From assembly GCF_023078275.1 (NCBI RefSeq), contig NC_062982.1, positions 6,398,501-6,462,500 on the forward strand: a DNA stretch of 64,000 bases, written 5' to 3'. Shown here one piece after another: positions 19,545 to 31,375 of this stretch. Made by a program: the position numbers and the translations under genes. The DNA is from Leguminivora glycinivorella. Lineage: Eukaryota; Arthropoda; Insecta; Lepidoptera; Tortricidae. The notes under the pieces were generated by a model, which worked only from the letters and a program-made list of their open reading frames with translations, did no database searches and was not told where the DNA came from. Every line of letters begins with the position of its first letter. The stretch's first letter is position 1.

Positions 19545-20010
19545 TAAAAAATAATTAAGTGTCGGAAAGCCATAGTTTTTTAAGGTTATTCTTGAGTGCT
19601 GCTACAGATTGGGATTGCCTCACGGACACCGGTATCTCATTCCACAATTTAACGGCATAGACAGAAAAGGATTTTCTGTATGTCCGCGTCTTATTGGGTG
19701 GAATTGCAAGAGCAAGATTGGCGCTAGATCGCAAACGGTGATTACTGCCAGCAGCCAAGTAACTAAATCTTTCGGAAAGGTAACGTGGCGAAGACGGATT
19801 AAATAAGACATTAAAAAGCAGTGACAGGACATGCACGTCTCGACGACGGCGAATCGGCAGCCAGCCAAGCTGAGATCGGAACTGGGATACGCGATCAAAC
19901 TTACGCAAACCATAGATGTAACGGATACACAAGTTTTGCAACCGCTCGAGTTTGTCAAGCAGCTCCTCACTAAGGTCCAGAAAAGCGATATCACCGTAAA
20001 TCTAACAAAG
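19545..20010 (-). pseudogene. CR1/L2-like LINE fragment, C-terminal region
   Basis: The minus-strand frame from about 20010 to the stop at 19555 includes LDLSEELLDKLERLQNLCIR, GLRKFDRVSQFRSQLGWLPI and VYAVKLWNEIPVSVRQSQSV, ending KKLWLSDT. The same protein tail is found at 27.6-28.0 kb. The frame has no stop over about 150 codons. The palm domain and everything upstream are gone, so it is a 5'-truncated copy. Confidence 0.85.
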
Positions 20011-20700
20011 GAAGCAACAATGACGAAGAAAGTGTTATTTTTGTTTGAAGTGGTAGAAAATTTTGTAAACGCCTCAGCGAGTGGAGTGGGATACCAGTCA
20101 ATATTCAAAGTTACTACCAAATCTACTAACACCAGATTAAAGGTTTTTTTTAATTGCGCAAATCTTTGGTTTTATGGCTTCATAATAATGACTTACCAAT
20201 TCGTTACAAGGTATTAATATCCTTGCCTCGATATAAGACAAAACTAATTTAAGAAGTTTATAAACTTAGTTATCATACAGGTAAAAATACTACTACTATA
20301 GTAATCTCTTTAACACTGGTCACACGTGCGAGAGGGACACCAGCCCCAACTTTGACCCTCTCATGTGGACACACTTTTACTAGTCTGATAAGAACGCCTT
20401 TCTGCACCGGTGATAAAGTTCAATTTAGTATGGCAAAAAAAGTGTGAGCTCAGTCCCTATTGAAAGTCCATGGTATGACTCAATGAAAAATTGGCTAAAT
20501 AGTAATCAGAAAACAAGCGAAAAGGGTAGAATATATTTCTATAAGTTATTTCTTTGGATTACATTACAAAATGAAGTATTATAATGTATAGGTAATAATA
20601 CATTATAATACTCGTTGTAATTGTATAGATTTAAATAAATAATTTTATTAGTTCAAATTAATGACCGTCAAGGAACAAAAACTATTGAGTCGCTATTAGA
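20011..20700. other. Unassigned spacer
   Basis: No feature recognised. A small inverted pair, AATGAAGTATTATAATGTA / TACATTATAATACTCGTT, lies at about 20568-20615. Confidence 0.35.
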
Positions 20701-20702
20701 CC

Positions 20703-20831
20703 GTTTTCACATTATCCGATCCGATAACGGATGTCGGAAGGATATCAATAGAAGAATCCAAGATTCCGCCTGTAATGTAGGTATGGGATATCGGTCCGAC
20801 ATCCGATATCGGATCGGATAATGTGAAAACG
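20703..20831. mobile_element. Fold-back MITE family H
   Basis: CGTTTTCACATTATCCGATC followed by CGATAACGGATGTCGGA on the left is complemented by TCCGACATCCGATATCGGAT and CGGATAATGTGAAAACG on the right. It is about 129 bp in all with a 40-bp centre. The right end alone recurs at 39333-39370. Confidence 0.8.
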
Positions 20832-22965
20832 CACTTAGGTCTACATTTTACACTTTTTAAAACCAAGATTAATTAGAGTCAGTTGTATGGTCGGATTGGT
20901 CGGTATGTAGTGTAAATAAAAAGTCGAAAAGTCGTAGGTCCTTTCTATACTATTTGCTATGTATTTCATATTTCAATAGGCAGGCTTTTGTACCCATATT
21001 ACAGTACTTTCAATATGTGCTACCCTATAATTAAATTTGAACACTGGCGTAGACACTTCTAATATTATTTGAATGGCATTACCAACATTAAATCTCCTTT
21101 TGAAAATAAATTTTAAAGAATATCCCACTTATCAGATCATAGCCACTGGTATTTAATTTAAAACAAATGCCTATAATAAATAAATCCGATTAACCTTTGG
21201 GTTGTCTGCTGTCGAATTTAATTATTTTATTTTCATAGAAAATATTTTAATTTGTATCCTTCCAGCTCGAGATTCTTGGAAGCCCTGTAAATTTTTCTTT
21301 GTGACAACAAGATATGACATTTATTTCAGGAAATTTACACATACATACATTACATATATTTATTGTAAAAAACGGAGTACAAGTGACCAAGATAAAGATG
21401 ATACAGTAGGGTATTTTTAAAGTTTATGTAATGAAGAAGTAAAATTGCGGCCTTGTTTAGGTATTTCTATTTATGGAATAAATTGGAAATATCTACTACC
21501 TACATACTTATTATATATTGGTAGCGGCTCCATTCGTTCAATATTCGTTCGCAATTCATTTTGACATATAAGTCATTTGAGCATATTATGACAAAAGGTA
21601 TTTTGATAAAGAGTTTTTAGTGTGTCGCAGTTCCTAGTAGGTCTTTATACACTAAGTTGGTTATGGCATGAACGATTTTTTTCCTAAGCAGATAAGAAGT
21701 TAACGTTATTAGCATCAACAAGAATGTTATAAATGCAATTTAGACCCAGATTTTCAAAACATTTTTGTTATGAATTGTGCGTCCTTGTATTTAATGTCAT
21801 TGCAGTAGCTTGTACTCATCAACTTATAATATAAATAAAACATTAAAAAAATGAATTAAAAAGCTGTAATATCTACGTATGCGACGATTGAGATTTGAAG
21901 CCAAACCAAAGCCAAGAACTAAGGTCCAAACCAAACCACGCAAAAAATGTAAATATATTATTAAATTAAAGTATTAAATAAGGTCAAACTTATTGGGTGG
22001 ATTATCATGCTGTTAATATTGTTAAATAGGGACAATAAAAGTCAACCTCGTACTATTATCTGTTTCGAATTTGCCTGGTCAAATATTTAGATTTTTTTAT
22101 TTCCATATAAATATGTTGGTGGTTTTTATATGTTAAATATCTGAAAAATTATGTGCTATTCATTTCTGCTTAAAAATATCTGTTATTATATCAGCTCTAG
22201 AGCACGTTAGACAAAATTCAAAAATTCTATATCAATAAAAATAGTCTTATTTCCCGTCATATGTTTAGGTGGCTTCGGGTTGTAAACCTTAAAACTGATT
22301 TTTTTCTACATGTTTCCACCATTAAATTACTGTGAGGTATTTTGCTGAAAGAAAACGCTTATTTTCTGGGCGTAGTTTTTTTTTAATATCTTCCATTCCA
22401 AACTATTGGTGGATTCGAAAATATAGGTTTTTTAAATTGCGATTAAGCGCTGTATATGAAATAAAACTACTGTTATAGAATTATTTTCAAAAATATCGTA
22501 CCGGTCTTAGGCTATTAACATTGATAAGGGAAAAATAAATCAAACATGTAAAATCGGGTATTAGGTAACCCGATTTCACATGTTTAATATGTCAGTGTCT
22601 CAGGGTACTTTTATTATTAAAAAGGAAAAACAAACAATCATAAACACCCCACAAACAGCGGTCTTTAACCCAAATATGTCGTTCTGCAATTACGTAATTA
22701 CTCGCCCCAATAACTTCGAACCAAATATCCTGTAGCGATACGTATCAAATTAATATAAAGGCTAACCATGACAGCTAAACAATTACTTATTGACTTGCGA
22801 CACTGCCAGACTAGTTTACTAACTTGACAAATGACAACTGTAACGTGGAACAAGGCTACTCCAAACTGTATCTAGTTTTAGGTCCAGAGATAAGGCTCCT
22901 TTCTAAGATTCCTGAGAGATGTATATAGTGTGACAATGATTGAAAATAACTAGGTTTATTTTATT
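20832..22965. other. Long unassigned AT-rich stretch
   Basis: About 2.1 kb without a frame, repeat partner or domain that I can name. The only structure seen is a hairpin at 22541-22585, where AAACATGTAAAATCGGGT is complemented by ACCCGATTTCACATGTTT around a 5-nt loop. Confidence 0.4.
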
Positions 22966-23345
22966 ATTTAAAGTCACATACAGGTCGAACGCGATTAATT
23001 AACATTATTTTACCTTTTTTCCAACGTTTCGACCAGGTTGCACTGGCCGTCGTGAAGACTGACGTCCCAGCAAAGTGTCACCGGAGATGTAAACACCACA
23101 AAACTACACGATATTAGTTTATATAAATGTTCAGGGTAGACAAATTACCCGTTTTTAGTTAATCTTTATTTCTTGTGCAGCACTCACAACATCCGCGCAC
23201 TGGTCCGAAGATAGATCTTTTGTTTTGAGCTTTTGAATCAGTGCTGGTCCCCATGTTGGCGATAATCTATACCTACCCGTCTTCCCTGTTAAAGGTTTTA
23301 GGTGGCATCATGATCTTTTTGTTCTCCATCTTGACAGGGTCTGGC
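22966..23345 (-). pseudogene. Penelope-like element 3' end
   Basis: The minus strand codes for a tail including LSPTWGPALIQKLKTKDLSS and CADVVSAAQEIKIN, with its stop at 23155-23157. About five extra nucleotides break the frame after EDG. The terminal repeat then runs down to 22966, with GGCCAGTGCAACCTGGTCG, AACGTTGG and AGGTCGAACGCGATTAATTA in complementary form. This is the best-preserved local example of the terminal repeat that forms the hairpin at 8148-8327. The reverse transcriptase is absent. Confidence 0.78.
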
Positions 23346-24050
23346 CAAAGTCACAATCACTTACGCTTCGTAACAAACGTTTTGTAGCTATCTCATATCG
23401 CTTAAGCGGACTGCGTTTCGATTAGCGTCAACGATTGTTAGGTACTTCGGCTTGACCGGCTGATATAAGTAGTTTGACTGATTCTAAAAAACCTGCAAAC
23501 CTCTAGCTAACAACAGAATTGGCTACATGACACTAAATAATATCTTTCAAAACGACTCTTTCTTGAGGAACAAACATTTATCGAAATTAGAGCCAACGTC
23601 AAATTCCTAGACTGAAACGTTTCTACCGTTTTACATATAATGAATTTCTCATTTTCTATCCTCTACTTTACCTTACCATTTAGCAACTTATTGCGTAATG
23701 AATAATTGAAGACAGTTATTAACTACACATTAACCAAAAAATGAAAATTCACATAATTTCACAATCGCATACAGGAAGAAATTACAACGACAAAGAAATT
23801 ACCCAACGGATATTAAAAACATGGGTGGGACTTAATTAGAAATTTAACCTGCTAATAAATTAACTATGGCCCACCCAAGGTGTGGCAACACTCACCGTAT
23901 TTCCCCTGAGAAATAACTGGGTTGCCATCGCATTTTGGATATTTTTGGAACCATATACATAGTGAATAATATAGACAGGCCATTCGGATCCGCCAATGCG
24001 CTAGTAAAGAGTCGAGTTTCACCATTGATTACTAGTTCTGATGCTTTATT
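23346..24050. other. Unassigned spacer
   Basis: No coding or repeat assignment, apart from a short stretch at about 23405-23430 (CTGCGTTTCGATTAG) also present near 7240. Confidence 0.35.
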
Positions 24051-24051
24051 A

Positions 24052-24505
24052 GTAAGGCCCGTAACTTTGACATTAATTTCACGTCACGCTGCATATAGGA
24101 TTATTCAAATAGTTTTATTGTAATAATTAATCATCATTCATTAATCAATTTAATCATGTACAAATTACTTCAAAAGTAAGCTATTCATAATACGTGGAAT
24201 AATTGATACCTACTTGATACGTGAAACGAAAAGGAAACAATTTATTTTGTTTTAATAATTTATTGAAATATGGTAACAAAACTATTTAATAAAATGTATG
24301 TAAAAAAATAAACAAACAATTTAATTTACTTTTCACGTATCAAGTAGGTATTAATTATTTCACGTATGAATAGATTAGTTTTGAAGTCATGATTAAAATT
24401 ATTGATGAATAATGATTAATTATCAAATAAAACTCTTGAATCATCCTATATGCAGCGTGACGTCAAATTTATGTCATCGGCATGAAAGTTACGGGCCCTG
24501 TTTGT
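24052..24505. mobile_element. Large fold-back element, about 450 bp
   Basis: Left arm 24052-24225 and right arm 24330-24505 are inverted copies with scattered differences. Matching blocks are GGCCCGTAACTTT, CACGCTGCATATAGGAT, GATACCTACTTGATACGTG and their complements. Only about 100 bp of AT-rich loop separate them. No transposase is present, so it is a long-TIR MITE or fold-back transposon. Confidence 0.82.
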
Positions 24506-25073
24506 TAGTATTGAGATTTTCGTAAATAGTTCCGTAGGACTCGTCATTATGCGTTTCTGCGAACTTCTTTGGTAGCCTTTTTGAACAGCGAAATATACCT
24601 ACCCTACTACGTAACTTGGTCGGGTTATATGTTACCCACCAATAAGAGTATGACAAAGACAGACAATAATAATGCTTGTTCCCCTCCTACTCCTACTGAA
24701 AGCTTAGATCATCTCTAAACTCATACCACGCTAAGTTAACAGCGATTCTGACAGCTTTATTTATTTGTCAAACATAGGTACAACAGTAGGTCTTAAATGT
24801 ATAGAAAAGTATCACTATGCTTCGCCACATGACATACAAATACTATAGAACATGTAGCTTGCATTTATAAACTAAGTCTTAACAATAGGTCTAAAATTAT
24901 TTATAGTAAAAAATATGTAATTACAAGTTAAATAAAAAGTCATAAAATTTCCTGAATCTGACAGAAATTTTTGCACAGTAGTATGCTTTAGTTACTAAGA
25001 ATTTATACAATATATTTTTAAATTTATTTACATTATTTAAATTGATTTAAACTAATACGATTTGCACTCATAA
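24506..25073. other. Unassigned spacer
   Basis: Nothing recognised. Confidence 0.35.
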
Positions 25074-25148
25074 TTATAGAACAAAACGGGACTTAAGACT
25101 TTTATGTAAGTGTTTACGCGATTAAGTCCTGTTTTGTTCTAAAATTAT
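25074..25148. repeat. Short hairpin repeat
   Basis: TAGAACAAAACGGGACTTA and TTAAGTCCTGTTTTGTTCTA are complementary and flank a 30-bp centre. It is probably a minimal MITE. Confidence 0.6.
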
Positions 25149-25159
25149 GTGATTTTAAA

Positions 25160-25560
25160 CGTCAAACTTCCATTAAGACGATACGGTAGGGGTCAATTCT
25201 CTACAAACGCTCTCGACTATTTCCTCCTTGGTTTTTGAAGATAGAGCAATGATTTTTTTAACACAGATTGTTATTATTTTTATCTGTGTCGGACCGTTTT
25301 GATTTTTTTGATAAGTATACTGCTTTTTAAAGATTCTAGAGCCAATCAAAAATTTCCAAAAATGGCCTTTTTCATTGTGGCGCAAAAAAAGGTGTGATAC
25401 TCAAGATTGGTAACAATTAACCAAAAAAGCTAAACGGTCCGACATAGATTATTTCATTGTTATTCAGATTCTCAAATTTCATTCCAATTGATTAAGTTTT
25501 GAAGGAGGAAAGAGTCGAGAGCGGAACCTCGATTTTAAAGATTTTTTTGAAATATCTTTT
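25160..25560. mobile_element. Non-autonomous element with inverted ends, related to 1.4 kb
   Basis: ACGCTCTCGACTATTTCCTCC near the left edge is complemented by GGAGGAAAGAGTCGAGAGCG near the right edge. The interior block GGTTTTTGAAGATAG and AACACAGATT is shared with 1420-1460. The centre carries GTCGGACCGTTTTGATTTTT and, inverted, AAACGGTCCGACA. Confidence 0.6.
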
Positions 25561-25671
25561 GACTGAGTTGTTCTTAATGGACAATTTTTTTTCGATAAAT
25601 CTAGTTGTAATGAACACAAGTTAAATTATAATCTACTGAAAATATTTTTTTATTTTTTATTATTTTATTTC

Positions 25672-25740
25672 GCGATTGGAAAGTACGCTGGTTCGATTCC
25701 AGCATCAGGCACCAGAGGACTTGGTCACTTTTTCTTTCAT
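25672..25740 (+). mobile_element. tRNA-derived SINE fragment
   Basis: GCTGGTTCGATTCCAGC is a polymerase III B box in a tRNA T-arm context. It is followed by ATCAGGCACCAGAGGACTTG and GTCACTTTTTC, a body I associate with a common lepidopteran SINE. The A box half is missing, so the copy is 5'-truncated. Confidence 0.55.
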
Positions 25741-26420
25741 ATGTGTAATTTATTTCGGTTTTAAATCTAGTTGTATATTTGTATATTTAACTAAAATTCC
25801 AAAGTTGACCCTTGTATGGGCGGGACTACCAAAAGCGTTACCACCTTGGCTGTCTGAGTCTATCTGTTCGTTAAGTCATCTCTATAATTACACCTCTATT
25901 TTTGGATCGCATTCGTTCCTCATTCTGTTATTCCACTCCAGAACTAATTGTCATTCATTAGTGTTACTATTTATTCCATTTACTTACTACGAAATATTTT
26001 CGGTGTACAAATAAGTTTTGACTTTGATGCGTATGGGATAGATGAAAAGGAACTATCGCCCGAAAACCGATGTTCCATACAAACGTTGATGTCCTCATTT
26101 TTCTTAATAAATATTAAAGGTAAAGACAAAAAAAAATTATAAGTATAGGTAATTGGAAATATGTTTACACAATTTGACGAATTTTAATTAGGTATAAGTA
26201 TCATACGCCGATACTTTGGTTTTTTCTTCTTTATAATATTTAAAAAAAAATAAAAGCGAAAAACCGATTTATTAAAATGAAAAAAAAAAACGTTGCGGTA
26301 TTGACTAACATGACTGAGATAATATTATATATCAAATAGTGTAAAAATATTTTCTATAAAGTCAATATCCAGAGGAAAATGACGTTTACGTTTTTATGCA
26401 GAATTGAACGTATCCTATCC
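25741..26420. other. Unassigned spacer
   Basis: No recognised feature. Several A-runs occur at 26125-26290. Confidence 0.35.
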
Positions 26421-26799
26421 AATATATATGTCGCAGGGATTTAGTCAAAGACGTTATATTATAATTTCACTAGTGAAATTATAATTACACTGATTATTGT
26501 CAATCGTTTGCATTTCTCACAATTTAACGGGCTAGTTTCAGTGACATTATGATTTCACTAGACCGATACAGTGAAATTGTAAGACGGTGATAAATTGACA
26601 ATAGCACTGGTTTGAGAAAGCCGTGAACCTAGGTTTATTATAATATCACTTATGCGGTCCAGTGACATTACAATATCACTGAAATAAGCCCGTGAAATTA
26701 TGCGAATCTTTCGTTATTGACAATAATCAGTGTAATTAAAATTTCACTAGTGTAATTATAATATAACGTCTTTGACTAAATCCCTGCGACATATATATA
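26421..26799. mobile_element. Fold-back element with about 80-bp inverted ends
   Basis: TATATATGTCGCAGGGATTT through GACGTTATATTATAATTTCA, CTAGTGAAATTATAATTACA and CTGATTATTGTCAAT on the left is complemented over the same length at 26715-26797. The interior has several CAGTGAAATT/CAGTGACATTA units in both orientations, which suggests subterminal binding repeats. Length about 380 bp, with no open frame. Confidence 0.82.
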
Positions 26800-26995
26800 C
26801 TTACAGTTACAATTACAATGAAGGGTACGTAATTAAAGTTTTGTGTTTACACAAATAACTGTCAAATCGACTAAAACAAAACACGTACCATTGTTACATA
26901 TTTGTAACATTAACAGTGTTACGTATTTGTAACAACGTTGCTTATTTTTGGAAGTGTACACTTGGGAGCTATTAGTCAGACTAAAGTATGTAGAT

Positions 26996-28301
26996 TATTA
27001 TAATGGGTTGCAATATATTAGAATGTGAACTATCGACGGGGGTCCCTCAAGGTGGCATATTATCTCCTCTCCTTTTTTCCTTATTTATCAACGGGATCAC
27101 AAATTCGCTTGAATCTTCGTATCACCTTTATGCAGATGATTTGCAAATATACGCAGCAGCTAGTATAGATGACTTAGAGTCCTTGATAAGTCAAATTAAT
27201 AGGGACCTGGAAGCTATCCGCGTCTGGGCATCTTCTTTTGGGCTGATGGTTAACGCGAAAAAATCGCAGGCGATCCTCGTCGGAAGCCCCTACTTTATCT
27301 CCAAGTTGTCTGAAGTGACAATGCCTAAAATTCTTTTTGATGGAACACACATTCCTTTCTCACCCACGGTAAGAAATCTAGGCATTGTCATGGATCAAAC
27401 CTTATCTTGGGTACCCCATGTGACGGAAACTAGCAGGAGGCTCTTTGCATCATTGCACTCGCTTCGCCGTCTCCAGAGCTTCCTTCCTGTCCACACGAAA
27501 GTCATGTTAGCCCACTCTCTATTGATTCCCATCCTCGATTATGCGGACATTGCAACTCTGGACCTCACTGAGGAGCTATTGGACAAACTTGAGCGTTTGC
27601 AAAATGTTTGCATTAGGTACATATTTGGCCTTCGCAAATTTGACCACATCTCTTCTTTTCGCTCACAACTCAAATGGCTGCCGATTCGAAGTCGCAGAGA
27701 CATACATGTTCTTTCCCTTCTGTTTAATGTTCTTTTCTCTCCTTCCTCTCCCCCCCTTATCTCTCTGAGAGATTTAAATTTTTAGCAGACGGCAGCGGGC
27801 ACCGCCTTCGTTCCAGTGCAGATCTCACCCTGTCTATCCCACCTCACAAACATAGATCCTATGACAAGTCCTTTACTGTTTACTCTGTCAAATTATGGAA
27901 TTCATTGCCACCTCCCCTTCGACAGTGTCAATCGGTCGCATCGCTAAAATCGAATTTAAAAAAGTTATGGCTTTCGGACGCATCTTAATCTAAAAGATGT
28001 TTGCGGTTAGGTAGATTGTGTATGTATGTAGGGTAGTCATAAAACTGTATTATAATTATGTATAACGTATTTATTTATATGATATAACGTCTATATTGCT
28101 GTAGTTTGTAGGTTAGGTATAGGTTTAGCTTAGGAACGTCTACCATCTCCAATTCTCCTTTAACTGCTCTAAGGTTAACTGGAAGAAATCCCTTAATGGG
28201 ATAAGTTCGCCTTTGTACAAATGATGTGTGTGTTCTTTTTTCTTTACTGTGTGTGTTCTTATCTTTGTACAATAAAGTGTATTACTACTACTACTACTAC
28301 T
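26996..28301 (+). pseudogene. CR1/L2-like LINE, 3' half (reverse transcriptase), one frameshift
   Basis: Codons from 27003 encode the second half of a reverse transcriptase: GVPQGGILSPLLFSLFINGI, the catalytic LYADDLQIY, GLMVNAKKSQAILVG and a thumb with ILDYADI and RLQNVCIRYIFGLRKFDHIS. The frame is lost in a C7 run at about 27748-27754, consistent with a 1-nt deletion or 2-nt insertion. It then resumes in another frame with HRLRSSADLTLSIPP and VYSVKLWNSLPPPLRQCQSV to a TAA at about 27986. A 3' UTR of about 280 bp ends with AATAAAGTG and a (TAC)n tail at 28280-28301. It is 5'-truncated before the palm's first aspartate and cannot be autonomous. Confidence 0.9.
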
Positions 28302-28599
28302 AGAATGGAACAATTTACAACTTTCATTAGTTGTTACATTTTAATCACTACGTGTTATGTTCTTCACTAGATTGTAATGTAAAACAATGTTTTAGTGGCT
28401 AAATAGCAGAGAGGTGGGATTCGGATATTCTTCGCCGATATACCGACCTAACATGTCTCAAGGCCAAAGAAAAGATATTTTTAGTTAGGTAATTTACTAA
28501 TGTAATTTTTAAGTGTTCTGTTTAACTAACAATACTTATATGGATCTTGGTTATCTAAAAATAAATAATTTTTAATTTAAAAAAATAAAATAAATGGGT

Positions 28600-28870
28600 T
28601 ACAATTACAAACTATAAAAAGCATTTATTCAAAAGTCATCGGTACATGTAAAACTAACTTAAAAATACTAATTAATATAATACTACTCTATTAAAACTAA
28701 CATGACTATAAAACTAAATTCTATTCACAAAACTCGTTCCGAGCCCTCTCAGATGCAAAGGTGCCCATCACACTCGATGCGTTCCCACGCTGAATTGCGA
28801 TAGACAGCCTTTGCATCAGAAAAGACCCGGAACGAGGGTCATGGCCTCTCTCGCTGAGCCTGTTACAAAC
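28600..28870 (-). pseudogene. LINE-like 3' end fragment (family tentative)
   Basis: The minus strand from about 28870 to the stop at 28721-28723 reads RLSERGHDPRSGSFLMQRLS followed by IAIQRGNASSVMGTFASER. I recall this motif from C-termini of element-borne reverse-transcriptase-like proteins in Lepidoptera. About 120 bp of AT-rich 3' UTR follow, with AATAAA on the minus strand near 28625. The family assignment is from memory and uncertain. Confidence 0.5.
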
Positions 28871-30350
28871 TGTTCCTGAGCGCAGCCGTAATATAAGTTG
28901 AATGAGAAGTTTTATATAATTCCATTCATTGACTCACTCTCTCTTCTCTTTCAACAACTCTCGTGCAACTGCTCTGTAAATATTAATTCTAAATTACTTG
29001 AAAAATACAATTTTTCTTTCATAAAAGTGATTTTAATATTTTTAAATTATCCACAAACATAATGCTGTCGAAACCTCGTGTATTCCGTGAAAATATATTT
29101 GGTTTAGTACATAATTATTATGATAACTATGATAAGACAAGAAGGTTCTGTTCCAATACAGATACAACAAATCCAACAATTTATAATAGATATCATATAT
29201 TTCATAATACCTGCTTTATTAACAATAACATTTTTATGAATGAAAACTATAATCTAGCTGGGGTACCTATACATATTTATGGAATCGTATGAGTCAGACA
29301 ATTGGCATGGGACATGTCACATGTAAAAATAAATGTATTTTAAAATTGTAATTAAGTAATTTATTTATTTTGTAATTTATTTTGTGATTGATACTTGTGA
29401 TTGGACTTTATGTTGTCTTAATTTAACTAATTTATTATTTTATGTCATATCATATCAACTGTTTTTGTAGTCACTAATGGGATATCTTCATCCGATTCCA
29501 TCACTGTAGCCATAGCCGAAAAAGATAATAAACATCAAGTGATATCTACCAAAGAGGATCGAGTATTATAGAGAGTTTTTTTTATTATTATACACCGTGT
29601 TTCACTTAACACTAAAAACCTGAAAACAGTTTGTTCAGAATCGAGAGTAGAATCGATTGAGCTATATCTTGATGGGGGTAATATTTTTATTTAAATTAGT
29701 ATTATTAGTTATTTTTTACGTGCCTATTCTATTGTACTCGTAATGCAACATTGTGTATATCGCATTGCTAGAGATTGTATACCTTTTTCAGTATTTAGGG
29801 GTATTCATACTGGCTGGTTACTTGGACGATTATTTTTTTCCGCTACGAGTTTGACGTTGTTTGTCAGTTTAATCTTAATTTTTATCATAAGTCATAACAA
29901 ATTGAACTCGTACCTAATTACAACCTTGTCTTTTTGAATATTGGGTTTAAATTTGCTTACTGCGATTACCTGTCCAATTAGAAGTTTACTGTGACAAAGC
30001 TTTAAAGTGTTTTACAGTGACATCTTAGCTGTCTATTGGTAAACCTTATGTCGTTGCAGTAACGTACACAAATAAATAGTTTTATGGTTTATGATGATAG
30101 TTAGCAATTATTTTATTGAGTGTAGAGCTAAAAGTCAAGTAGAGCTGTACAGAAAATTAAAAGTTAAATTTAAAAAAAAGTAACCATCAGATTAAAAGAT
30201 GAATACTCTAGATGAGTTAAAAAAAATAAAAATCAGTTGGGGTGTCTGAGGTTTTGAGTGATACCGGAAACACGTTGTAAATGGGCTTACTCTTGGCCAC
30301 AGACTAGCCAAAGGCAAAGACGTGGCCTACGATGGAGTGAGCTCGCCCAG
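28871..30350. other. Unassigned stretch of about 1.5 kb
   Basis: A 76-codon ATG frame at 29062-29292, rich in N, Y and I, matches nothing I know and fits background for AT-rich DNA. A 64-codon frame at 29743-29937 has hydrophobic stretches but no other support. No repeats recognised. Confidence 0.35.
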
Positions 30351-30645
30351 AAGATGCCTGTTCACTCTTGATTACTGTCGAAGTAAAATGTGTAATCACA
30401 GTGCATAAACTGCCATCTCTTGACACAGGCTTAAAGCTTTTGAACATCAGTTTTGACAATTTGGCCCATATTCTTAGCTTGATATGTGTTAAAATGTCAA
30501 ATATTAATATTAGCGCCATCTAGCTGAGCGTACCTACTCCAAAGGTGTAATGCCATCTAGGCCACCGTACCTTTTTCTGTATGGTACTGAGGTACGTTTT
30601 TTTTCTTAGACTTTATCTGTCTATACGGAGTTATATATGTCTTTG
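30351..30645 (+). repeat. Dispersed repeat family J, copy 1
   Basis: GTGTAATCACAGTGCATAAA, CTGCCATCTCTTGACACA, TTTGACAATTTGGCCCATAT, AATATTAATATTAGCGCCAT and GTCTATACGGAGTTATATAT appear in this order. The minus strand of 39393-39625 has the same order with small differences. About 290 bp, non-coding, class unknown. Confidence 0.75.
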
Positions 30646-31166
30646 TATCTACGAACGTAAATTAACATGTCTAATTACCTATCAGCATCAGCAGTATCAG
30701 CACCAGTAATTCTATCCAAAATTATTTCCTTGACCAGTATAGGTTGTAATTATATGCCGTGCATAACAGGACAATTCGGAGAAATACTGATATCAGAATG
30801 ATGTCTAAAAGATTTCGAAATTAGGTTATTGTACTTCTCAGGCGCGCCAACAAATACAGTCAACCAATTGGAACCCTTTCGGTCGCAAAATCTTCAAATC
30901 AGTAACTAACTGTCAATTTTTTTTATTTTTTTTTATTATGGACTGATCGGCGATTGACCCTAGTCACACCTGTTGGGAAGTGAAGACAGAGTCTAAGATG
31001 GAGCTCACCGATTCAGTAATAGCCTATTCACTCTACGTTTAAAGAGACCGAGGTCGTATTTCTCTGGGAACACCGATGCACCGATGCTGGGATGCTGGGA
31101 ATGTGACATAACGCGTGGTAATGTCGTGCAAACAATGCGACCATATTGATATAATAACAAAATGTA

Positions 31167-31375
31167 GTCGGCGTATGCACTCGTTACTTACGGTAACAAA
31201 ATGTGTACGAATTTGTGGCTGTCAATGTCACTGTCAGAATGATTTTTAACGACACTTTATTAGTCGACGTATGCATGCACACATAACGGTAACAACATGT
31301 GGACGAATTTGTGGCTGTCATTGTCACTGTCAGAACGGTTTCTGACAGTGACATTGACAGAATTTGTAGACACAA
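31167..31375. repeat. Imperfect tandem duplication followed by an inverted partial copy
   Basis: A unit of about 97 bp (GTCGGCGTATGCACT... CGAATTTGTGGCTGTCAATG TCACTGTCAG) at 31167-31263 is repeated at 31264-31338. The end of the second unit is immediately followed by the inverted copy CTGACAGTGACATTGACAGA ATTTGTAGACAC at 31341-31372. The three pieces together could form a strong stem around 31320-31372. Confidence 0.75.

Noticed and set aside
29062..29292. A 76-aa ORF as a host gene
   Set aside because: It is dominated by N, Y, I and T codons expected by chance in AT-rich DNA, with no motif, signal or neighbour support.
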